The translations under genes were made by a program, and so were the position numbers. The notes under the pieces are model-generated. The model did no database searches and was not told where the DNA came from. It saw only the letters and a list, made by a program, of their open reading frames with translations. A DNA stretch of 64,000 nucleotides from Atherinomorus stipes (lineage: Eukaryota > Chordata > Actinopteri > Atheriniformes > Atherinidae): NCBI GenBank assembly GCA_023101725.1, contig JALJCO010007852.1, positions 1-64,000 on the forward strand, given 5' to 3'. Position 1 is the stretch's first letter. Every line of letters begins with the position of its first letter. Positions 11,593 to 20,463 of the stretch are shown one piece after another.

Positions 11593-14500
11593 CTGTGATG
11601 GATGAAACCACAACCTGATCAAATCTATCAAAAGTTGCAGCATCTTTTAAGATTACTGATTAAGTAGGTAAAAGTACTTAAAACTCATGTATTACTCAGG
11701 ATAAAATACGTAAACTGTGGTAATTTTTCACCTTTGGGGCTGACATTTTTCTCGTAGTAGCCTGCGTTGGTGATGTTTCCAGCTGGGCGGTACTGGCCAA
11801 CCACAAAGACTGTATGACCATCAGTGGCCAGGCCCACACCCAGCTCCTTACTGTCCTTCCACACCACCTGAGTGAAATGTCCTGCAGGGAAGAAGCAGCT
11901 TTGTGAGGCAACGATCTATCTTTTCATCCATCATTCGTCTTCCAGACAGCACAGTCCTTCGGTTCATCTCTAAATTTCCTAGAGAGCAGTGGGCTGCCAT
12001 GTTTCTGCCTGGGGGGAAGTTCTGGGTGAAGGGCGTTGCTAAGGAGCGTATATGGATAAACAGAGATGATCTGGTGTGATGAGTCTTACCTGTTTTACTC
12101 TGGTGTCCAGACTTGCTGAAGTCGTAATCCTTGATCTCACCGTACCATTTTTCTACAGCTTCTTTTCCTGAAACATGAGACAGAAACATTTCTGTCTGAG
12201 CTCATCGTTAACATAAGATCATCCAGAAAATGAACATGAAAGCATAATTCAGAGCAGACAGTCTACCTGTTGGATTGACAGTCTTAGAACTGGACATGTA
12301 GAAGACGTTCTCTCCATCATCAGTGTCGCTGTGTCCCAGGGTCCTCTTCTCCAACATATGATCGGCCCATTTCTGGGCGGCTGCATTCAGCTCCTTGTTG
12401 TAGGTCAGCGGGGGCGCGTTGTGCATCGCCCTGTAGGAGTTGTGGGTGTCCAGGAACTCTTTCAGGAAGCTTTCATCTGCAAAAGAAACATTATAAAACT
12501 TTATATAATTTCTCTATCAGAGGCAGGGGTGGAGCTACAGGGGGGTTGTGGCCACTCCTGGCCAATCACTGGCCACCGCACATTTTAACCAGCGTCCACC
12601 ACAGTTTAGAAGTTGAAAATCCCAGTTTAAGCTTTTCTTGCCGAGATATTGCAATTGGGGAAAGAAAGCTGCTGCTTCACAGGAGAAACCCCAAACTGCT
12701 TCCAAACCATTTTCTTCTCTCATTTTTGACTCTATTCAGACAATATGCATGCAAAGATATTTAGGCCTGACTCATGAAAGGTTTGCGCGTATTAAAACAA
12801 GTGCTAACTTGATTGCATACGCAACAATAGGTTGTAGTTTAGGCTTTGTCTGTTTTTTTAATGTTATTGCTTTGAGCAGCAAAGTTTGTTTGCTTTAATT
12901 ATGCCTCCTGAACAATAAAACATCTTTACTCCACCCTTACCATCCTGCAGCCAGACTTTTTGCTACCTAGCAGACCTAGAAAAACCACTTGTGCGTCATG
13001 GTGTTCTCAATTTTTGCTTTGCTTTTAAGCTATGTAATGCACGGCTCCTTGTTGTTTAATCCTATATTCCTCTATATATACATATATATACATATACATA
13101 TATCGGATCAGATAATCAGATATTGTAGAAAAGAATAGTAGGGAAACAGACTGTCCTCACCTGCCATCTTTGGTTTGGTTTCAGAGGCTGAAACGAAGTA
13201 AAGATGAAGTGAAAAATACTGCTCAGTATTTCAGGTATAATGATCTGAATGTACATCATCATTGCTGTCAGACATGAGAGTAAATTAACTGATTTTTGCA
13301 ACATTAAAGACAAACATCCTCCTGTAAGTGCAGACATCTGTGGTTCTCACCTGGTTCAGGGTTTTTCGGGTCTGGTTGGGTCTCAGCTCCTCCGTTTGCA
13401 TCGGTGCTGCCTGTGATGGATGAAACCACAACCTGATCAAATCTATCAAAAGTTGCAGCATCTTTTAAGATTACTGATTAAGTAAAAGTGTTTAAATTCA
13501 TGTATTACTCAGTCAGGATAGAATATGGAAACTAATTTTTCACCTTTGGGGCTGACATTTTTCTCGTAGTAGCCTGCGTTGGTGATGTTTCCAGCTGGGC
13601 GGTACTGGCCAACCACAAAGACTTTATGACCATCAGTGGCCAGGCCCACACCCAGCTCCTTACTGTCCTTCCACACCACCTGAGTGAAATGTCCTGCAGG
13701 AAAACAGAGCAGCATCCCGAGGCCAACATTCAATGAAAGAAACACGTGCTGTATAGAAATGACCTGTGCAGCTACATGCAAATCTTCTCATTTGCAAATT
13801 TTAACACGGGGCTTATCTGGTGTGTTGAGTTTTACCAGTACGGCTCTGGAATCCAGACTTGCTGAAGTCATAATCCTTAATCTCACTGTACCAAGAATCC
13901 ACAGCTTCTTTTCCTGGAACATGATACAGAGAGTAAACAGATTTAAATAAACATCCTTCTCTGAGCAGAAAAGCATCAAACATAATAACAACAAACTACT
14001 ACAATACTGAATTTTTCCTTAAAGGGTTAATAAGGTATTTTTCATTTTATTTCATGGATATAAAATCATCCAGGAAGTGTAACATGAAGGTATAGTACAG
14101 AACACAGTCCTTGGTGGGAATGTTGTGTTTCCAGACGTTAATAACACATTCAGGCAGTCTTCCTTCTCTTACAGGGATTGTGGAACACCCCTCCAGCAGA
14201 GTTAATGACCGTTCATGTTCAACCTTCAAGATGTTTTCACACCAGACCAAAAAGTGCTCGTTGTCCAAACAAACCTGCGCTCAATAATAATTTGTCTTAT
14301 TTGAATCTGTCTGTGTGTACTCTGTATGTGAATGAGTTTTGGAAATTTTAGTTACAAAATATGTTTTCTTGTTTGTTTGTTTGAAATGAGACCGGGCATA
14401 TTAATTAAGATGAGTTTCTTAGACTTTCTTAATTGTCATTGCAGAAAAAGCACAACAGTGAATCTGGCTACAAAATGATACATATATATATATATATATA

Positions 14501-15383
14501 AATATATATATATAAATAAATTATTTATACTCTCAAATCAAAGAAGGAAAAAAAATCAGCTGTCAGTTTAAAAAAGTCATATTGACAAAAGTAATAAGAA
14601 ATAAAAACTCTGTGAAAAATTATGACATTATATTGTATGTATGTATGTTGGTCCACTGTTTATGGGATAGATGCTCTAATGTGTCTTGGACAGTTTTATT
14701 TGTTTTTTTTAATTATCATTTTCAACCACTATTCAAATGCAACATTATTTTACACTAAATTATAATTTTGTAAAATTTTATTTATTATTAGTTTTATTTA
14801 GTTATTTGAATTACTATTGTGAATTTAGCATTTTTAACATTTTTAACATAGGTTATGGTAAGAAGAATCATGATAAAAATGTTCATCTGTTTTTTTCTCC
14901 TTTAATTGCTTTAAATTTTAGTGATTGCTTTAACTGGGACTGCAGATGGAAATGAACGTATTACTCTTTGAGATATCCCTGTCAAATAAATACATAAATT
15001 CATTCATACCTGTTGGATTGACAGTCTTAGAGCTGGACATGTAGTAGACGTTCTCTCCATCATTTGTGTCGCTGTGCTTCAGGCTGTTGACCTCCAGCAG
15101 GTGATCGGCCCATTTCTGGGCGGCTTCATTCAGCTCGCTGTTATAGGTCAGCGGGGGTGCGTTATGCATCGCCCTGTAGGAGTTGTGGGAGTCCAGGAAC
15201 TCCTTCAGGAAGCTTTTATCTGCAAAACAGACATGATACTCTGAATATATTTCCTCAGTGAGAGGAAATGAGTCATAGTGACACGAACAAAATGATGCAC
15301 AGATGCAGATCTGATGATGCATAATGTAACGGCTCTGAATGTAGAAAGGAATAGTTGGGAAACAGACTGTCCTCACCTGCCAT
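7416..15383 (-). CDS. Predicted triple-CAP-domain GAPR-1/GLIPR2-like protein (units C-B-A spliced together)
   Basis: CAP (SCP/PR-1) proteins of the GAPR-1 type are intracellular, often Golgi-peripheral. Three CAP units follow each other, and every junction fits phase-1 splicing. Exons (minus): 15,377-15,383 (from ATG), 15,010-15,219, 13,836-13,913, 13,544-13,693; linker 13,351-13,410, 13,161-13,187, 12,267-12,476, 12,090-12,167, 11,732-11,881; linker 11,533-11,592, 9,966-9,992, 7,978-8,187, 7,801-7,878, 7,416-7,591. All internal exons are multiples of three and the sum is 1,521 nt (506 aa plus stop). The gap from each CAP end to the next linker is only 133 or 139 bp, too short for a 3' UTR plus a promoter. 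Only the first unit has a TATA box. Alternative: three separate genes, each ending a few codons past the KG donor. Confidence 0.6.
8207..8552 (+). repeat. Dispersed fish repeat (CCGGAGAACCC box), copy 1
   Basis: Contains GATCCAGTTCAGGGTTGCTG, ACAGGTCGCCAGTCTGTCGC, GGTGGGAGGAAGCCGGAGAA and GGGGAGAACATGCAAACTTC, all hallmarks of a very common vertebrate and invertebrate dispersed repeat. An opposite-strand copy is at 25,375-25,585 and a small piece at 9,757-9,825. It sits in a CAP intron. I do not recognise its class with certainty. Confidence 0.7.
8587..9756. repeat. Fold-back MITE with a second MITE inserted (8,883 to about 9,630)
   Basis: The left part reads TCTCATCACACTCAACATAA and the right part has its reverse complement, ending GAGTTTTTGCAGTG, so the outer element is a large inverted repeat. 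Its centre is occupied by another element beginning TTAAAGGTGCCATGACAT. Both lie in a CAP intron and neither has coding capacity. The right end of the inner element is not sharp. Confidence 0.55.
10364..10578. repeat. Palindromic MITE M2, copy 1
   Basis: A 215-bp near-perfect palindrome from ATGGGCTATATGCACAACTC to GAGTTGTGCACATAGCCCAT, with arms meeting at ACACCTGGATTAATCAG. Other copies: 23,284-23,508 and 41,415-41,640. It is inserted within the M1 MITE. Confidence 0.85.
10801..10890 (+). repeat. GAAA microsatellite
   Basis: About 20 units of GAAA/AAAG with a slightly irregular start. It lies in the loop of the M1 element. Confidence 0.95.
11732..13410 (-). CDS. CAP unit B with linker exon (middle CAP domain)
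   Basis: The linker exon (13,351-13,410) has an acceptor ending CATCCATCACAG and encodes a short acidic, Pro-rich stretch [19 protein letters not shown], in frame with exon 13,161-13,187 (SETKPKMA) and with the CAP exons. Tetrad and boxes are intact: [46 protein letters not shown]. Introns next to its last two CAP exons are nearly identical to those of unit A, so A and B are the youngest pair. No TATA box precedes the linker. If translation ran past the KG donor the frame would stop at 11,685. Confidence 0.85.
12477..13160. other. Intron of CAP unit B
   Basis: Contains an AT-rich stretch with a TATACATA microsatellite near 13,068-13,100. No other gene is seen. Confidence 0.6.
13544..15383 (-). 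CDS. CAP unit C (first CAP domain of the triple gene)
   Basis: The start ATG lies in the 27-bp exon 15,377-15,403 and gives [18 protein letters not shown]; human GAPR-1 also begins only a few residues before its HN-YR helix. Motifs in order: [32 protein letters not shown] (tetrad His and first Glu), [15 protein letters not shown] (second Glu), [17 protein letters not shown] (second His, CAP1 box) and [11 protein letters not shown] (CAP2-like). No signal peptide or membrane segment is seen. The last exon carries AAAG-gtgaaa, a phase-1 donor; if it is not used the frame stops at 13,509. The large intron 14-15 kb holds an AT-rich repeat and a Tc1-type MITE fragment. Confidence 0.85.
13914..15009. 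other. Intron of CAP unit C with TA repeat and MITE fragment
   Basis: Holds a TA-rich microsatellite at about 14,482-14,518 and, at about 14,640-14,900, a fragment resembling parts of 45,102-45,613 and 56,905-57,380 (shared TGTCTTGGACAGTTTT, AAATTATAATTT and TTTATTTATTATTA). Confidence 0.5.
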
Positions 15384-15540
15384 CTTTGGTTTGGTTTCAG
15401 AGGCTGAAATGAAATAAAGATGAAGTTAATGACAATAATCAGCAGCATTTCCTGGTGTGCATGATCCTTGTTGTCAGACATGAGAGTGATTTCAGTGAAT
15501 CTTGCAGCATGAAGACAAACATCCTCCTGTGAGTCCTCAC

Positions 15541-15600
15541 CTGGTTCAGGTCTGGTTGAGTCTCAGCTCCTCTGTCTGTGTTGAAGCTGGTATTTATGGA
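15541..15600 (-). promoter_or_regulatory. TATA promoter and 5' UTR exon of the triple CAP gene
   Basis: The minus strand has CCATAAATACC (15,590-15,599) followed within about 30 bp by the non-coding first exon, which ends CCTGAACCAG at donor GTGAGG (15,541). The CAP gene at 39 kb has the same arrangement (TATA-like at 39,831-39,838), and similarity continues about 450 bp upstream. No ATG opens in frame before MADKS. The transcription start is inferred. Confidence 0.6.
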
Positions 15601-16513
15601 CACATTGACATGTCCGTCCTCACATGTAGGAGGAGACTGACACCAGCTCTGCATCAAGCAGCTGACAGGACAAGTTTTTCTTGTCATTTATTCCTGTTTA
15701 GTTAGTTCTTGTTAAGTACATAAACATACTCATTAAGCAGATGCTTCAGTCTGGGTTTGGAGTGTTTCATAGTCTTATGTAACACTTGCAGATTAAATGT
15801 TAAGTGTCGTGTTAACCAAAGGTGAGCAGAAGCATCCCAGGATGCCACCAGACCGGCTGTAAAAAGCTGGTCTCCAGCGACAGCCTGCAGGTATCAGCAT
15901 GTGGAACAAGGTGAGGCCCGAGTTTAAGGCAAATGAGCAGAAGACTTCAAAAGCACATGGATCTCATTAGCGCGCCGTAAAACCCTCGTCCTCCACACCC
16001 TTAACGCATGCTTCTGTTTAAACCCAGCAAACATTTAACTGAAATGGAGTACATGAGATTTATTTTAGAGGGAAGTGAGAAAGCTGCAGTAGTTTCTAAT
16101 CAACTCATTTTACCATGTTGGTGCATCTCGTAATACCACACACTCAGCAGTCTGTGTTGCCAAATTGTTGTTATAAGCAAAAGAGGATGTTGGTTATGCT
16201 TTCTAAAAAAAAAAAGAGACACTGCGGAAATTAATCAGATGAAAGTGTCCCCTGCTTGTGGAAACAGTATATTTTTACTCACTCATTTGTACAATAGATT
16301 TTGATAATTAATAGCATGGGAATGAACTGATACAGGAATAACATCCCATATTTGCTGTTTCCACATGTTTTTGCTTCTAAGCCTCGGAGTTAAATCAGAT
16401 AACTGGGTTTACGGTGGTTGTTGTAAAGCTGTTGCTGGTCTGCAAGCAAGAAAAACCACATCCTTCCTCCGGAAGAAGCTAGAGTTATTTTATTCTTACT
16501 GACAGCATGCAGT
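15601..16513. other. CAP upstream region, paralogous to 39,840-40,310 and 43,650-44,060
   Basis: Shares GTAGGAGGAGACTGACACCA, GACAGCCTGCAGGTA, ACTTCAAAAGCACATGGATCT and GCATGCTTCTGTTTA with the upstream side of the single CAP gene, so the segmental duplication covered the promoter region. No gene seen. Confidence 0.6.
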
Positions 16514-16529
16514 GGAAATGCACCTGTCC
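16514..16529 (+). repeat. Target-site duplication, left copy
   Basis: GGAAATGCACCTGTCC, identical to 20,400-20,415, directly flanks the G-rich element. Confidence 0.92.
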
Positions 16530-16947
16530 GAGTGCTTGATGGCTATGGATCCCTGGCGGTTGACTTGGGGGGGGGGTCTGGGCTGCCTCGCCGCTGGGGG
16601 CGGGGCTGTATCCAGCCCGATGGGGGGCATGAGGGTCAGCGGTTGGGGCTGCTCTGCGGCGGTGGGCGGGTCGCTGGTGGGGCCCTGGCCGGTGGCTGTC
16701 GGCTGGCGCCGGGTGGCCGGGGTCGTCCCGGGGCGGGGGGGCGGGGGGCCCTGGGCCCCGGTGCTCCGGGGTGGCCCCTGCCTCCGGGGCCGGGGGACCC
16801 GGCTTGGCGCTGGGGGGGGCGGGCCGGCGGGGCGTGCCTCCTCTGGATTTGGCCGGTCCTCACGACCTGGTGACGTCTGGTCACTGCGCCGGGGCGCCTC
16901 TGCTGTGTGCGTGCGGGTGTGTGTGCTGGTGGGGGTGTGTGTGTGTG

Positions 16948-17213
16948 GTGGGGCTGGGGGGTGTATCGTTGTCGTGTCTGTGTCGGGATGTGGGCATCCG
17001 GGATGTTGGTGTCGCGGGAGCGGCCGTGTGGGGGGTGTGGATTTCCCCTGTGCTTGTCCTGCGTGTGGGGCTCTGGGGGTCGCGGACGGGGCTGCGCTTT
17101 CCGCCGGGGTGCTTGGTTTTCGGCGGACCCGTGGTCATGTCGTGTCGTATCGATGTTGGGGTGTCTGGCGTGGCTGTCGGGGTGTGGGGTTTTGTCCATA
17201 TCGTTCAGCTCTA
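16948..17213 (+). repeat. hAT-type MITE copy 1, A-to-G hypermutated
   Basis: Aligns without large gaps to the 265-bp MITE at 52,205-52,469. The left end reads TGGGGCTGGGGGGTGTATCG where the reference has TAGGGCTGAAAGATATATCG. I count about 68 A-to-G changes, about 8 others and no G-to-A. The right end, CCATATCGTTCAGC, is nearly unchanged. Confidence 0.92.
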
Positions 17214-17570
17214 GTGTGTGGAGGTGGGGGGTTGCGGGGTGGCCGGGTCTTTTCCACGCCGGGTGCCTGTCCCGCCTGGCCGCTGTGTCGGTTGGGGCTG
17301 GCCTGCGCTGGTGGTCTCGTACGGGTTGGTCTCGCGTGGTCCGGGGGCTGGGGGCGGTGGACTTGTGGCGTGGGGGGGCTGGTGGCCCCGCGGTCCCCGT
17401 CCTTGGTATGTGTAGGTGGGTGTGTGACTGGAGGGGGGGCGTGAATGCGGTTGTGTGTGTGTGTGGCTGCCTGTGGGGGGGTGTGGAGATGGGTGGGTGG
17501 GTGGGGGTGCATGGATGATGGGTGTTTGGGTGCGGGGGTGGTGGTGCATTGGTGGGGTTTGGGTGTGTCA

Positions 17571-17632
17571 GGTTGGGGGGGGGGGGGGGGGGAGGAAAGG
17601 GGGAGAAAAAGAAAAAGAAAAAAAAAAAAAAA
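17571..17632 (+). repeat. Poly(G) and A-rich tract
   Basis: A run of about 18 G followed by a GAAAAAGAAAAAG-type tract. The A-rich part shows that the A depletion of this element is not uniform. Confidence 0.8.
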
Positions 17633-19022
17633 TAGCAGCTCTGCGTGCCTCTTGGGGGGTTTGCGAGGCCTGGGGATGTTGGGCCGGTGACTCTGGCCCC
17701 TCCGCCGACCCTTTCCGCTTCCGTCCCTTTTCCCCCCTCCCTGGCCTGGCGTGGTCGAGCGCCCCCAGGGGCTGAGGCTGGCCCCTCTGTGCTGGACGCC
17801 GGACGCCGGGCCGTGGGGGCGGCCATGCCTGCCCTTTCTGCCCTGGGGGGATCCCGGGAGGCAGGGGTACCTAATGCCGGTAACGGCTCTTCTTCCAGGG
17901 GGGAATTCATACCCCCCTGGTCTCCCTTCCCAAGACCCCCCCCCCCCCTGCTCTACCTCACACACACACACGTAGGGTTTTGGGGAGGGAGCGTGTCAAG
18001 CGGGCGTGGTGAGGGAGGGCACCAAAGTGCCTTTGCTTGCCACGTCTAGAGGCAGCCTGCTCCCCAGTTTTAACCACACTTAGACACCTAAACACATAAA
18101 ATAACAACAGCTCACAACCACTTCTGAGGGGCGGGCCATATAGTGTGTGGTAGGAGGGAGGGGCCGGTTGGGGGGACATGCCCCCTACGCGACCCCACTC
18201 CCGGCATGACTTGGTACTGCCCCTTAGTTTTAACTGCAAACAACACACATCTTACACACACAGTCATGAGTGGGGGGTGGGGGGGGGACAGGGTCCTTTC
18301 ATACCCCGGTCTCCCGGGCGCTACTGGGGGGAGGGGGGGACAGTGGCTACTTCACGCGCCAGTGGTTAAGGCTGGCTGCATTGCGGGGGATCTGCTGGCC
18401 TGGGGGATGCCTGGCCTGCTGCGTCCGGGGGTGGGGGATGGGGGGGGTGGTGGTGGGGGGAACGTGTTGGGGGCTTGGAACTCGCGGCTCCTTCCCCGGC
18501 CCGAGCTACCACTCAGGAGGCACGAGGGCATGGGCAAGAGAGAGGTGGGGATGTGAGAATAATAAATGAGAGTGTGAAAGAGGAAATGTGGGAGGGAGGA
18601 ACTTGGGCTGGAAGAGGGAGGAGATGTGGGTAAGTGGTTGAAGGAAAGGGGGGATGGAGGAAGGAGTGGCATGCTCGTGAGTGTCTAGTAGGGATGGTCA
18701 TGAGGGGCTGAAGGAAGGAAGGGCGGGAGTGTGATAGGTCAGAGGGATGGGCGGGGCTGGACATGTAAGGGGGGGACTGTATGGGGTATTGGGGGTATAG
18801 GGAGGTGGGGGCGTATGTGTGGGGGGGTGGGGAGGGGTTGGTGCAGTTATGTGGGGGGAGTGCATGTGTGTGTTAGAGGGTATGAGGAGGTGGGGGTAGG
18901 TGTGGACGGTAGAGGGAGGAGAGTGTTGGGGGTGGAGAGAGGAGTGAGTGTGGGTATGTAAGGTCAGAGAGCGGAGTGGGTGGGTGTATGCGTGTGTGGG
19001 GGGGGTACACGGAGGTGTTGGG

Positions 19023-19287
19023 TAGGGCTGGGCGGTGTGGGCGGAGGTTCGTACCTCGGTATTCGTGCCGGGCATCTTGGTGTCGGTGCGGTGCGGTGTG
19101 GCTGCGGGTTGGTTGGGGGCCGGGCGCTTTGGTGGGGGGTGCGGTTTTGTTTGTGGCTTCCGGGGTTTTTTGTGCGGGGGCGGGCGCAGGGGGATCTGTA
19201 TCTTGTATGTGGTTGCTCTTGCGGTATTGATGTCTTGGGTGCCTGTGTCTCGATGTGGGGGCGGTGACGGTATATCTTTCAGCCCCA
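19023..19287 (-). repeat. hAT-type MITE copy 2, inverted, hypermutated on the same strand
   Basis: Read on the minus strand it begins TGGGGCTGAAAGATATACCG and ends CGCCCAGCCCTA, aligning over its full 265 bp to 52,205-52,469. Here the MITE-sense differences are mainly T-to-C and most A residues are kept. On the plus strand this is again A-to-G, so the bias follows the host element's strand, not the MITE. Confidence 0.9.
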
Positions 19288-19820
19288 GTGTTGGGGTAGG
19301 TGTGTGGGGAGTGTGTGTGTGAGCGTGGTGGCGGGGTAGGGGGTGGGAGAGGTGGTGGCGCCCTGGTGTCAGGTGTATCAGGGACTTTGGGGTGGGGGCT
19401 GGCCTGCCCTGGGGGGGCGTCGTCTGGGGGGTCCGGTCCTCCTGGGTTTCGGTTGGGCCGCCCGGGTCCGGGGGGGGGTGGCTGCTCCTGGGCGCTTGGG
19501 CCCCTGGGCCCGGCGCTGTCTCCGCTCCGGGGGACGCCCGGCGCCCGGTGGGGTCGGCAGCTGCTGGTCTTGGTCCGCTGGGGCCTGGGCCTCCAGACTG
19601 CGGGGGGCTCCGGCTGGGGCCGCTTTTTGCCGCCCTTCGGGGGATGCATGTCCGCTCTTTGGGGGGGGGGGGTAGCTGGGATCTGGGCCTCTGGGTGGCT
19701 GCTGGGGGCCTGGGTCGCGAGCCTTGCGGGCTTCCTCCTCCTTGCAGAGACGAGGCTGCATCTGCATGACTGTATCACCACGGAGCACCCTTTATTATGC
19801 ATGTTGACACTGTGACACTG

Positions 19821-19931
19821 CTTCCCATTGCGATGACTAGGTCGTACCTCTTCTTTACTTCCCATTGCGATGACTAGGTTGTACCTCTTCTCTACTTCCC
19901 ATTGCGCTGACTAGGTTGTACCTCTTCTCTG
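19821..19931 (+). repeat. Three 37-bp tandem repeats
   Basis: Units start at 19,821, 19,858 and 19,895, each beginning CTTCCCATTGCG and containing TGACTAGGT and GTACCTCTTC. Confidence 0.9.
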
Positions 19932-20249
19932 CGTAGTTCTGCGTGTGTTTGTATGATCTGAGGATATTTAAGCCACCTGCAGGTACTCCTGTAGGGGATT
20001 GCTTGTTTTGTTTTCCAACAGAGACCTTGGTTGTTTAGGGATCGCGGTACAGATGTACCAGTGAACTGTGTAAGTGGATTCATGTTTTCTCTTCTCTCTC
20101 TCTTCCTCTTCCTTACTCCTCTCTCTCTGTTTCACTTTCTATCATTACCTCTATTCACTTTCATTTCTCCCTTGTCAGGCCCAGCAGTATGAAATGGAAT
20201 GGTGTAATAGACAAATGTTTAAATAAAGAAATAAAATGAATAAACATGA

Positions 20250-20289
20250 TATCAAGTGGAGCCTTATGTTCATAAAGCTCCGCTTGATA
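20250..20289 (+). other. 3' hairpin near the poly(A) tail of the retroposed element
   Basis: TATCAAG pairs with CTTGATA, GGAGC with GCTCC and TATG with CATA, around a two-base loop. A 3' stem-loop is what some LINE reverse transcriptases recognise, so this may have helped mobilisation; that role is inferred. Confidence 0.6.
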
Positions 20290-20363
20290 AAGCAAAACTG
20301 TTCAACAGAATAAAGCAATCAGATTTCCATTCTGCTTGCTTCAATGCTGGACAGGACAAGTAA

Positions 20364-20364
20364 G

Positions 20365-20401
<37 letters not shown>

Positions 20402-20415
20402 AAATGCACCTGTCC
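20364..20415 (+). repeat. Poly(A) tail and right target-site duplication
   Basis: About 36 A residues (20,364-20,399), then GGAAATGCACCTGTCC (20,400-20,415). AATAAA motifs lie upstream, the last at 20,309. Confidence 0.92.
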
Positions 20416-20463
20416 TGTTTTATTCATGCATCGCAGCAGCAGAGCACGGCCTGCTGGGGCTTG

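Larger units (their letters stand above)
16530..20399 (+). mobile_element. G-rich retroposed element, A-to-G hypermutated, with poly(A) tail
   Basis: A 3.87-kb insertion bounded by a perfect 16-bp direct repeat and ending in about 36 A residues, the signs of LINE-mediated retroposition in plus orientation. From 16.55 to about 19.75 kb the plus strand is very poor in A and rich in G. It contains two inverted copies of a 265-bp MITE (16,948-17,213 and 19,023-19,287) in which plus-strand A has become G. Flanking arms also pair loosely (for example 16,740-16,790 with 19,470-19,520). The last 600 bp have normal composition and include three 37-bp repeats, a pyrimidine tract, AATAAA motifs and a hairpin. 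A longer homologue is at 58,161-63,535 on the minus strand, so this copy looks 5'-truncated. No protein-coding capacity is credible. Confidence 0.85.

Noticed and set aside
16636..17910. Long Pro/Arg-rich open frame on the minus strand and several Gly/Val-rich frames on the plus strand
   Set aside because: Stop codons were lost through A-to-G change; composition is meaningless and there is no family match.
16530..19790. GC-rich stretch as ribosomal RNA genes or a CpG island
   Set aside because: No conserved rRNA words are present; TSD, poly(A) and MITE alignment explain it as an insertion.
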